Source of the DNA: Prevotella sp. UBA1378
GTDB taxonomy: Bacteria > Bacteroidota > Bacteroidia > Bacteroidales > Bacteroidaceae
Reading direction: 5' to 3'
Length of the DNA: 23,676 nt
NCBI GenBank assembly: GCA_002305505.1
Contig: DBRC01000016.1
Location: forward strand, 1-23,676
Shown here: one piece after another, positions 8,037 through 16,800 of the stretch
Layout of the letters: each line of letters starts with the position of its first letter
How positions within the stretch are numbered: position 1 is the stretch's first letter
Notes under the pieces: generated by a model
What the model was told of the DNA's origin: nothing
Seen by the model: only the letters and a program-made list of their open reading frames with translations
Databases searched by the model: none
Position numbers and translations under genes: made by a program

Positions 8037-9479
8037 TTAATATTCTGAGTTCCCCCTTAGTTTCCCATACGACAGCAACTGCCAGTCGTCGGTGCGGAAA
8101 GGTGCTGCGGGCAGCCCTGCCCCGTTGTAAAGGTCGGCATCGGGATTGTCCTGCCAAGCATATCTCACGGCCACCGGCATTTTCACCTGCCGGCTCCATA
8201 CGACAACCTTGTCGCCCTCGATGCGCGCTTGTGCGCGGTGGAAACGATGGTCGGCCCCGGCGATGGTGAAGCTGTTCAGCGCCTGATTCCTGGCTGCCAG
8301 TCCGCCGTCGGTATGGGTGAAGCTGATTACTATCTTGTCATTGTCCACCTCGTACGAAGCATAGCGCGGGCCGCTGTATACCACGTCCTGCCCATAGGTC
8401 TTGGCTAAGGCGATGAGCGCCAACCGGCGGGCCACCTCCTGCTTGTTGGGGTAATGCACATTGTCGCCCTGCCCCACGTCGACGGCCACGGCCATGCCCG
8501 TATGCTTCAGGCGGAGCGCCATGTCCTGCGCCTCCCTTACCTCGGCCCACAATGCTTCCACAGGCTCTTCGCGGCGTTCATGGAAGTTGGCCAGCTGGAC
8601 GTAATAAAAAGGGAAGTCGTGCTGCCACTGTTTGCGCCAGTCGCGGATGAGCAACGTGAAAAGGTCGCGGTACTGATGCCCGCGCAACTCATTCTGCTCG
8701 CCCTGATACCAGCATACGCCACGCATGGCCATCGGCACCGGCGGATGAATCATCCCGTTATAGAGCGCCGTCTGCGAGTTGCGCCACGGATGATAACCGG
8801 TGCGGGCGATGCTGTCGGCAAATTCGGGTACCAGCTTCAGCGTCTCCCCGCTAATCCACGACTCGATGTTGCTCCCTCCCCATGTGGCGTCGATAACGCC
8901 CACGGGCACATGCAGGCGCCCGCTCAGTTCGCGTGCAAAGAAATAAGCTACGGCCGAGAATCCGGGTACACTTTGCGGACTGCTCACCTGCCACGACGGC
9001 GTATTGGCGGCCACTGCCGCCTGCGGCCTTTCGGCTGCCACCTTGCGTATCTGCAACAGTCTGATGCCAGGATGGCCGGCCCCGGCCACCTCCCTGTCGG
9101 CATCGAGCACCTGCGCCCAACCGCGCACAGGGTATTCCATGTTCGACTGTCCGCTGCAAAGCCACACCTCGCCTACCATCACGTTGCGCAGCGTCACCGC
9201 ATGCCCGTCGCTCACTGTGACGGTATACGGCCCCCCGGCCTTCGGTGTGCGCACCACGGCTTTCCAGTTGCCTTCCTTATCGGCCTTGGCCGTTGCTACG
9301 GCCTTGTTCCACGAACAACTCACGGTCACCGTTTTCCCGGGACGGGCTTTTCCCCAGATGGGGGCATCGGTTTCCTGCTGCATCACCATGTTATCGGAAA
9401 ACAGCGGCCCCAACACGGGAACCGCATGGGCTCCCATGGCCGCGAGCGTTGATAATAAAATCGTTATAATGCGTTTCAT
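8037..9479 (-). CDS. Sialate O-acetylesterase family (SASA/SGNH) carbohydrate esterase
   Basis: This 480-aa secreted SGNH-fold esterase probably removes acetyl groups from a sugar so that exo-glycosidases can act. Residues 1-19 form a signal peptide. A beta-sandwich follows (about 22-100), with FSDNMVMQQ typical of the family. The catalytic domain then opens with LCSGQSNMEYP, whose S112 is the nucleophile. WYQGEQNE is a conserved family block. DNVHYPNKQEVARRL carries the Asp-His pair (D339/H342) of the triad. Family members act on acetylated sialic acid, but many in plant-glycan loci act on other acetylated sugars. The absence of a clear sialidase here favours a non-sialic substrate, which is inference. 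It sits 36 bp after the GH-D gene and 10 bp before GH92. Confidence 0.92.
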   Translation of the reverse strand: MKRIITILLSTLAAMGAHAVPVLGPLFSDNMVMQQETDAPIWGKARPGKTVTVSCSWNKAVATAKADKEGNWKAVVRTPKAGGPYTVTVSDGHAVTLRNVMVGEVWLCSGQSNMEYPVRGWAQVLDADREVAGAGHPGIRLLQIRKVAAERPQAAVAANTPSWQVSSPQSVPGFSAVAYFFARELSGRLHVPVGVIDATWGGSNIESWISGETLKLVPEFADSIARTGYHPWRNSQTALYNGMIHPPVPMAMRGVCWYQGEQNELRGHQYRDLFTLLIRDWRKQWQHDFPFYYVQLANFHERREEPVEALWAEVREAQDMALRLKHTGMAVAVDVGQGDNVHYPNKQEVARRLALIALAKTYGQDVVYSGPRYASYEVDNDKIVISFTHTDGGLAARNQALNSFTIAGADHRFHRAQARIEGDKVVVWSRQVKMPVAVRYAWQDNPDADLYNGAGLPAAPFRTDDWQLLSYGKLRGNSEY

Positions 9480-9515
9480 TCCTTATCCGTATCTGAAGTG
9501 ATTACCTACCGGGCA

Positions 9516-11753
9516 TTACTGTACCGCCACCTTGCGCCCGCCTTGGATATAAATACCTTTAGGCAGCCGGCCATCGCCAAAACGGCCGTCCAGCCTGCGC
9601 CCTTGAAGGTCGTAAACCCGCACGCCGCCCGCCGCCGGATTGGCATCACGCTCACCGGTTACATCCTTGATTCCGGCAGCCGACTTCTTGGTAATGCGGT
9701 AGATGCGGGCATCGCAATAAGGCACGTTGTATCTGAACCCGTCGGCGGTTGTGGTGACGGTGCTACCTGTCCACAGCTCTTTTATTTCGCCCACGTTGCC
9801 GGGGGTTATTCCCAAGTCGGCATATTTCACTTCACCACTGGTTACCGAGAGAATCTGGTAGCTGAAAACCGCCAGGTAAACATAGCTGTCGTTTTCATAA
9901 GTCACCAGTTTCTCCGCCCCATCATCCGGTTTGGCATCGCCATACAACGGGCGGAAAGCATGACAGGTGCGCGGTATCTCGTTGACATCTTGGTTGGTGA
10001 GAAACTTCAATGCCGCCTCGCGCGATTTCTCCGGGTAGCCCGCATTGACATTATCGCTGAAGTTGTCGCCCGTAAGGTAAGCCCCCGTCACGGCACCCGA
10101 GGTAAGGCGGGCACGGTTGGCTCCGTCGCTTTGTATGCCGATGCCCTCCGGGCGTCCCTTCATCACCATGTGGTCGGGGTCGCAGGCAAAGTACACTTGG
10201 TTGAGCCACCATCCGTATGAGGTGTTGTTCATCACGTACTTGGTTTGGCCGATTGAGCCCCAGGCATCGCAGCTGATGCGCCGGCCGTGGGCGTATTGAT
10301 AAGGGAAAGCAGGCGAGATGGAGAGGTCGATATAGATGTCGTCGCCGGCCTTTCCTACCAGGAATTTCATTCCCTCGTTATAAGCCTGTATCCCCGAGCG
10401 GCAGTTCTTGTTATACCAGGAGTCGGCCTCGATGGCGCCGTTGCTCATAAAGTCGCACTTGAGATACTCCACGCCCCACTGCCTGAACTTCTGCATTTCG
10501 GTCATGATGAATATCTTGGTGCCCGGATGCGTGGGGTCAAGGCAGTAGGCGCCGTCGACCACCTTGTAACGCCCGTTCACCTTGAGCGCAATGTCCCCGA
10601 AGATGTACTTGCCGTTGGTGCCCGGCACGCCGTCGTCGAGCCCCCCGAAACGGCAGAAGCTGCCGTAATAGAGCCCGGGTATCATGTTATTGTCCTTACA
10701 ATAAGCCACGAACTTCTTCACCTGTTCCACCGACAGGTTGTCGTTCCACCAAGCGTCGAGACTGAGTACTACCTTTCCTTGCGCGTCGTGGAACCCGTGG
10801 GGCATCAGGTTCTCGCGGATAAAGCTGCCGCAGTCGATGACGCCCTGATAGGAGATATCGGTCGACTGCACGCCCCAACTGCTCCATCCGTAGGGCACGC
10901 CCCCACTCCACTCACGGCGCGGGACCACACGGGTACAGGCTTGCCCGAACGTCTCCAACCCCACGCGCCAATCGTCGAAGCACCCGAACATGAAACGCGA
11001 GGAACGGACGGTATCACCGGCCATGGCTCCATGGGGCATGATGCGGTTTTCGGAACGGATGGAGTCGTGCGTGTGCTCGTCGGTATATCCCGAGATGAGC
11101 GCCAGTTCATTTACTTTATAATAATCAGATGCATTGACATGGACAGCACTTTTCCAGAAATCATGGTCGACAGCGCCCGTGATGAGCCCATAACGGCTGT
11201 CGCTGTTGAAGATGGCCGTAACGGTATACGAATACATCTCCTTGCGCAAGTAGTTGGACGCATAAGAGATGAAGCCGTCGTTGTCCCACGGCACGAAAAG
11301 CATGCGGTTCTGCTTGCTGTCGGGCAGGAAGGCTGCCGTCGCCGTGCTCAACAAGGGCGACAGGCGGTTGCTCCTTACTTCCCCACCGTCGCGGGTAGCT
11401 TCCAACTGCACAATGAAGTAAGGCAGTGCGGGATAGAACGACAACGACTGAAGCAGCCTCGTTCCGTCGCCCATCAGGTAAGTGACAGCATACTTCTTTC
11501 CCTGCCCGAAGCAGTCGGACACCTCACTCTCGGCGGTGGTCATTTCCACGGCATCGTAAGAGTTGACGGCCGTTCCCTCCAGGACAGCTTGGGCATACGC
11601 CCCGCTCATCAGGATATTACCGCCGTTCGCGATAGTCAGTCTCCGGGTTTGGCCATCAAGCGTTATCCTCCATTTTCCCTCGTTCACTTCGAGGGCACTG
11701 ACGTTCACCGCCGCTAAAAGGGCGAGAAGCGCCCATAAGGTCTGTTTCATCAT
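9516..11753 (-). CDS. Clan GH-D (GH27/GH36-like) alpha-galactosidase-type enzyme with T9SS-like tail
   Basis: This 745-aa exported hydrolase starts with a signal peptide (about 1-20) and an N-terminal beta-sandwich. A TIM barrel begins near VPYGWSSWG. The candidate nucleophile is D434 in EYLKCDFMS and the candidate acid/base is D496 in RRISCDAWGS. The latter resembles the WRxxxD site of GH27 more than the CSGGGGR block of GH36, although the protein is far longer than a typical GH27. The last 75 residues end in VRVYDLQGRRL and LPKGIYIQGGRKVAVQ, typical of a type IX secretion sorting domain, so cell-surface or extracellular location is likely. Substrate may be alpha-galactose or a relative such as L-arabinopyranose or N-acetylgalactosamine; this cannot be decided here. 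The start is a double ATG immediately after the TAA of the upstream paralogue, implying coupled translation. Confidence 0.85.
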   Translation of the reverse strand: MMKQTLWALLALLAAVNVSALEVNEGKWRITLDGQTRRLTIANGGNILMSGAYAQAVLEGTAVNSYDAVEMTTAESEVSDCFGQGKKYAVTYLMGDGTRLLQSLSFYPALPYFIVQLEATRDGGEVRSNRLSPLLSTATAAFLPDSKQNRMLFVPWDNDGFISYASNYLRKEMYSYTVTAIFNSDSRYGLITGAVDHDFWKSAVHVNASDYYKVNELALISGYTDEHTHDSIRSENRIMPHGAMAGDTVRSSRFMFGCFDDWRVGLETFGQACTRVVPRREWSGGVPYGWSSWGVQSTDISYQGVIDCGSFIRENLMPHGFHDAQGKVVLSLDAWWNDNLSVEQVKKFVAYCKDNNMIPGLYYGSFCRFGGLDDGVPGTNGKYIFGDIALKVNGRYKVVDGAYCLDPTHPGTKIFIMTEMQKFRQWGVEYLKCDFMSNGAIEADSWYNKNCRSGIQAYNEGMKFLVGKAGDDIYIDLSISPAFPYQYAHGRRISCDAWGSIGQTKYVMNNTSYGWWLNQVYFACDPDHMVMKGRPEGIGIQSDGANRARLTSGAVTGAYLTGDNFSDNVNAGYPEKSREAALKFLTNQDVNEIPRTCHAFRPLYGDAKPDDGAEKLVTYENDSYVYLAVFSYQILSVTSGEVKYADLGITPGNVGEIKELWTGSTVTTTADGFRYNVPYCDARIYRITKKSAAGIKDVTGERDANPAAGGVRVYDLQGRRLDGRFGDGRLPKGIYIQGGRKVAVQ

Positions 11754-13709
11754 TTATTTTTTGAATAAGAATACTTTTACATCCTTTGCGGGTATCGTCA
11801 CGGCATTGCCGGCATCCTCGGGCGCATGGCTCCACAGCTCAGTTACGCTGCGCACGCTGCCTATACCCATGCGCGGCAGGTCGAACCGGTACTGCATGTC
11901 GCTGTCGGAATAGTTGAACACGGCCAAGTAGGCATCGCCGTTCTTCTCTTTGCGGATAAACGCATGCTCTGCCTGCTCGTCGTCGCCGTTCAGCGGGCGG
12001 AACGAACGCCCCGTAGCTATCCGGTTGATATCCGGATTGGTAAGGTAAGCTTTCGCACGGGCAATGGCTACACTGTCGGCACTGAAATCATCGCCGGTAA
12101 TGAACATTCCCGTGATGACGGCCGACGTGATGCGCGCACGGTTCTCACCCTCGGTAGCGTCGCGCAACACCACATGGTCGGCATCGTTGAACCCGTACAC
12201 ACGGTCGATCCACCATCCGTACGACAGGGCGTTCATCGTATATTCCGTATCTTTTATCTTGTTCCACGCATCGCAGGCGATACGGCGCGACTGTGCATAC
12301 TGCGCAGGGAAAATCGGCGAGATTGACAGGTTGAGGTACATGTCGCCGAAGATGCTGTCGAGCAGGTGCATGCCGTAATTATAGGCTTCGGTACCGGTTG
12401 CAATGTCCTTGCGGTGCCAGCGGTCGGCCTCCATCCTGCCGTGTGTCATGAAATCCATCTTCACATAGCCGTATCCGCACCGGCGGAACAGGTCGGCCGT
12501 CTGCTCCATCATCTTCCTCACAGCCGGATGAGTGGGGTCGATGGCGTATGCCCCGTCGAGCTCCTGTGGCTCCCCGTTGGCATACAGGTAGATGTCCTTA
12601 TACTTATATTCCTCTGCCCCGGGCACGTTGCGCTCCGGATTCTTCCCCCAATCGGTGAACGGGGTCCAGTAGATGCATGGCACCTGATTGTTTTTCCGGC
12701 AGCGCCCGGCAAAGTCAGCCAGTTCTTCCTCGCTGAAATTGTTCCATCCCGAATCAAGTCCCGTATAGAGCAGGCCTTCCGGGTTGGCAAAGCTGTTGTG
12801 CTGCAACTCCTGTGCAAAGAAGTCGGAGATGCGGGTAGAATTGCCGTGGTTCACCTTGAAGGCCAACGCCCCCCAACTGTTCCACCCTACCGGCACAGCC
12901 TTGTCCCACCGTCTCGGCTCGGCCACTATGGCATTCACGTCGGCATACGTCTCCATGCCTTCGCGCCAGTCGTCGAACAGCCCTATCATCACCTTTGCCG
13001 AACGGACGGTAGCCCCCTCTACATATCCGTGCTCCTTGTGGTCGCGCGTCAGTTTGTCGGCTACGCCGCTGAACACTCTCAGCCTTCTCGACTTATCGAG
13101 CAGGTCGACGGCGTTCTTCCACTGATGGTGCTCCACGGCACCAATGACAATACCCCTCCGGCTAAAGGCATTATATACCGACGTCACCTCGTAGCTGCGC
13201 AGCGTATCCGCCAAATCCTTTTTCGACTGGTAGCGTATCCAGGCATCATTGTCGAAAGGCACGAAAAGGCGGCGCAAGCCGGCGTTGCTGATGATGGTAT
13301 CTGTCTGGCGAAGCACGATGGGCGCCATGTAATTGGTCCTGACGGTGCCGCCGGCCGACGACAGAGCGATGTCCGTCAGCAAATAACCGGCATACAGATA
13401 GAATGTCTGCGTCAGGGTGGGCAGCCCCTCCTCCTTGTAAACTATTTCCCACTTACGGCCGTTGCCGAACCGGTCGTTCACGTCCGACAGCCTGAACTTC
13501 CTTTTCCCGTAGGCATCCGTGCTGATGTTCTTCCCGTCCAATACATACTCGGCCGTAAGTCCGCGGGCTATCGGCGTATCGCCGCAAGTGATGTCGATGC
13601 CGTCGCGGTAGGCCAGCGTCCATTTTCCCGATGACACCTTACTACCCGACTGGCATGATGTCACGGCAATCGTGAATAAGGCAAAAATTGTCAGTCTGTA
13701 ATGTTTCAT
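11754..13709 (-). CDS. Clan GH-D hydrolase, lipoprotein paralogue of the next gene
   Basis: This 651-aa protein has the layout of its neighbour: N-terminal beta-sandwich, then a TIM barrel from about VPVGWNSWG. The candidate nucleophile is D419 in YVKMDFMTHG and the acid/base is D480 in RRIACDAWNK. The two genes share many blocks (ITGDDFS against LTGDNFS, for example), so they are tandem paralogues. It lacks the T9SS-like tail. I chose the ATG at 13709 rather than an in-frame ATG at 13742 because 13709 starts a clean lipoprotein signal (MKHYRLTIFALFTIAVTSCQ, lipobox Cys at residue 20) and because a promoter -7 element overlaps 13742. Anchoring to a membrane by the lipidated Cys is expected. 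It is the first gene of the enzyme cluster. The hydrolysed sugar is inferred to be alpha-galactose-like. Confidence 0.85.
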   Translation of the reverse strand: MKHYRLTIFALFTIAVTSCQSGSKVSSGKWTLAYRDGIDITCGDTPIARGLTAEYVLDGKNISTDAYGKRKFRLSDVNDRFGNGRKWEIVYKEEGLPTLTQTFYLYAGYLLTDIALSSAGGTVRTNYMAPIVLRQTDTIISNAGLRRLFVPFDNDAWIRYQSKKDLADTLRSYEVTSVYNAFSRRGIVIGAVEHHQWKNAVDLLDKSRRLRVFSGVADKLTRDHKEHGYVEGATVRSAKVMIGLFDDWREGMETYADVNAIVAEPRRWDKAVPVGWNSWGALAFKVNHGNSTRISDFFAQELQHNSFANPEGLLYTGLDSGWNNFSEEELADFAGRCRKNNQVPCIYWTPFTDWGKNPERNVPGAEEYKYKDIYLYANGEPQELDGAYAIDPTHPAVRKMMEQTADLFRRCGYGYVKMDFMTHGRMEADRWHRKDIATGTEAYNYGMHLLDSIFGDMYLNLSISPIFPAQYAQSRRIACDAWNKIKDTEYTMNALSYGWWIDRVYGFNDADHVVLRDATEGENRARITSAVITGMFITGDDFSADSVAIARAKAYLTNPDINRIATGRSFRPLNGDDEQAEHAFIRKEKNGDAYLAVFNYSDSDMQYRFDLPRMGIGSVRSVTELWSHAPEDAGNAVTIPAKDVKVFLFKK

Positions 13710-13739
13710 AAAGCCGTTACTTTTTTGTTCTTTGTTCTG

Positions 13740-13747
13740 CAAAGGTA
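13740..13747 (-). promoter_or_regulatory. -7 element of the glycosidase operon promoter
   Basis: On the minus strand the sequence reads TACCTTTG(C), an exact match to the Bacteroidetes TAnnTTTG -7 consensus. Transcription would begin near 13733, about 25 bp before the ATG at 13709. No convincing -33 TTTG lies about 20 bp upstream, which fits an activator-dependent promoter. Confidence 0.75.
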
Positions 13748-13770
13748 TGAAAACGCCTTATAATAATGGC

Positions 13771-13811
13771 GCACATTCACACCATAATCAGTCAATCATG
13801 TGTCAATGTGC
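13771..13811. promoter_or_regulatory. Possible operator: dyad GCACATT/AATGTGC with 11-bp phased repeats
   Basis: Upstream of the glycosidase promoter, GCACATT (13771-13777) and AATGTGC (13805-13811) form an inverted repeat. Inside it GTCAAT occurs at 13791 and again at 13802, one helical turn apart. The position, 24-64 bp upstream of the -7 element, suits an activator site. It does not match the 22-bp repeat ahead of the epimerase gene. Confidence 0.35.
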
Positions 13812-13852
13812 ACCACCTATGAACCTTTGGACTATTTTTCGCTACATTTGTT

Positions 13853-16800
13853 TTATTCTTTTTTCGAAGCAAACTCTTTAGGCGTCATTCCAAACTGCTT
13901 CTGGAATAACTTTATGAAGTAAGACGGCGAACTGATACCAACCATCTCGCATACTTCGGACGAGCGGTAGTTCTTCTCCCTGATTAGTTCGGCAGCTTTC
14001 TTCAGGCGGATGAGGCGGATAAAGTCGATGGGCGTCAGGTTGCTCACCTCCTTTATTTTGCGGTGCAGGCTGGAACGGCTCATACACATGTCGGCTGCCA
14101 ACTGCTCTACATTGAACTCGGGCTGCTGGATGTTTTCCAGAATCAGGTCAGTGATCTTCCTCATGAACTCCTCTTCGGCCTTGTTGATGTTCGAGTTTTG
14201 CACGGGGAGATAAGGCTTGCGCACGAAACTCTCGCGCTCGCGCTTCCGGTTACTGAGCAGAGTTTCTATCTGCGCGAGCAAATAGCTCAGCGAGAAAGGC
14301 TTTTCTATATAGGCATCCGCCCCGGCCTTGAGACCTTCGATTTTGTTCTCAAGCGCCTGTTTGGCAGTAAGCATGATAACAGGGATATGGCTGATTTCGA
14401 TGTCTTCCTTGATGTGGCGGCACATCTCCAGCCCATCCATCACGGGCATCATCACGTCGCTCACCACAAGGTCGACATGCTCGCTGCGTACACGCTCCAA
14501 GCCCGCCCTGCCATTCTTCGCCGTGACGATGTTATAATGCGGCTCCAACGAGTCGCTGACCATCTGTTGCACCTCGGCATTGTCTTCCACTATCAGCACA
14601 GTATACTCCTTGTTCCTGGTGCCCGCAGATTCGTAATCGTCTATCAGGCTGTCGTTCACCACGGTGTCCAGCCCGTGCTTTTGCCCTTGTACGCTACCTG
14701 CTCCGCCGGTCTCGATGACGTTGTCCTGCGACAGCGGAAGGGTCAGCACAAACTCGTTATACTCCGACTCCGTGTTCACCTCCAGCCTGCCGTGGTGCAT
14801 CTCGGCCAATGAGCGTGCCATCGGCAAGCCAAGCCCCGACCCCGGTACACTGTGCGTATTGTCCAGCTGGGCAAAGGGCATGAAGATTTCCTCGGCCTTA
14901 TCATTGGGTATGCGGTCGCCATCGTTCATCACGCTGAGCCTCATCACATCGCCGGCCTTCCTTACCTCCACCTGAATGAATGTCTCGGAATACTTTCGCG
15001 CGTTGTTCAGCAGGTTGCTGATGATTTTCGTGAATGCCTCGTGGTCGACGGGCATTATGATGCCGTCGTCTTCCATGCCGAGACTGATGGTCTTGTTCAT
15101 GCGGGCGATGGTAGGTTCAAACCTGCTGATAACGTCTTTCAGTAGATTGCTGATGTTCACGTTAGTGAAATTGAGCGTCACGCTGTTGGAGTCCATCTTC
15201 CTGAAGTCTAACAGCTGGTTTATCAGGTTGAGCAGCCGCTTGCAGTTCTTGCTGATGGCTCCTATATTCTTATCAATCAGCGGATTGTTGGTTTGTTGGT
15301 CTTGGATGGTTTCTATCGAACCGCTGATAAGGGTCAGCGGTGTGCGTATCTCGTGGGTGATGTCGGTGAAGAAACTGATTTTCGCCCGCAACAGTTCCTT
15401 GTCCTTCTCTTCCCTGAAAGTTTTTTCCGCCTCTTCCAGCCGCTTCATCTGCCGATGATGGTTGGCACGGAGCAATGCATAGACAGACAGCAGGAAGAGA
15501 ACGATATACACCATTTTTGCCCAAACCGACGACCACCACGGATGTTCCACCACGATTTGCAGGGCGGTTACGCCCTCCTTATCGCCCGCAGGCCGCACCC
15601 TGAGCGTATACGAGCCGGGAGGCAGGCGGGTATAAGTAATCGTGTGCCCGTTCAGCGACGTCCAACTATCGCCCTGCCCTACGAGCATGTACTCATAGCT
15701 GTCGCTTTCGGCACCGCTGTAGTCGAGCATCGATACGTCGACGCTCAATTCCGTCAAGTCATAGGGCAACGTGATTTTCGGTGAATGCAGGATATTGGTC
15801 GTCAAGGCTCCTCCAGCCTCCGGGCGCATTTCTTTCCTGTTCAGCCTTACATTGGTGATATACACCTTGCGCCCCTTTCCCGTACCGGCCAATGCGGGGT
15901 CGCATTCCACAATACCGTTGGTCCCCCCGAAAATGAAGTGCCCCTCACGGGTTGCCACGGCCGATTTGTAATTGAACTGGTTGCCCCAGTATCCGCCCGT
16001 ATTCAGGTATACACGCACGTTTTTGTTGGCGGGGTCAAACTGCACCAGCCCTTGATTCGTCCCGAACCACAGGCAATGGCGCTTGTCTTCCAGTATCTTG
16101 TAAGCCACGTCATCGGGCAAACCGTCCTTTACCGAATAAGCGGCCCACCGCCGGGCTTTCAAGTCATACATGCAGATGCCTCCGCGGTCGGTAGAAAACC
16201 AAAGGTTGCCCTTGTGGTCCTCAGTGATGCTGCTCACACCGTTCGAACTCAGTTCGCCCTCCTTAGCCACGTAGTTGGTGCTGCGCCACGTCTTAGGGTT
16301 CAGCCTGAACACGCCTGTGCCCATCGTGGCTATCCATATCTCACCGTTCTTATCTTCCGCGATGTCCTGCACAAAGATGTCGGGAATCGTCGTGATTTTA
16401 GAGAACCGCATGCCTTCCGACTTCAGGAAGAAGCCGCTGCCGGTGCCCAGCCACACATTGCCCCGGCTGTCTTTCAGCAAAGCATATACGCTGCCTTCGT
16501 TTTTCAGCCCCAGTTCATCGGGCGTGAAGTGCGAGATGGCACGGGTGGAGACATTGATGATGTCGAGCCCGTTCTTAAAGATGCCCGACCACACCTCGCC
16601 GCCGTCTACCATCAGCGCCAAGCGGTTGCTCCCACCTTTATATATAGTGGTGGGGATGGTCTCGAATGTCTGCGTCCGGGGATGGAACACGTTCAGCCCT
16701 CCCTCTTCGTTGGCTATCCATATATTGCCGTTCCCGTCGCGCTGCATCTCCCTTACACGCTTGCTCCCCAGCGAGTTGGGCGTACCCATCGGCAGATAGG

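Noticed and set aside
13843..13850. TACATTTG on the plus strand, a match to the -7 consensus.
   Set aside because: It would drive transcription antisense into the HTCS gene; there is no matching -33 and no gene in that direction, so chance is likelier.
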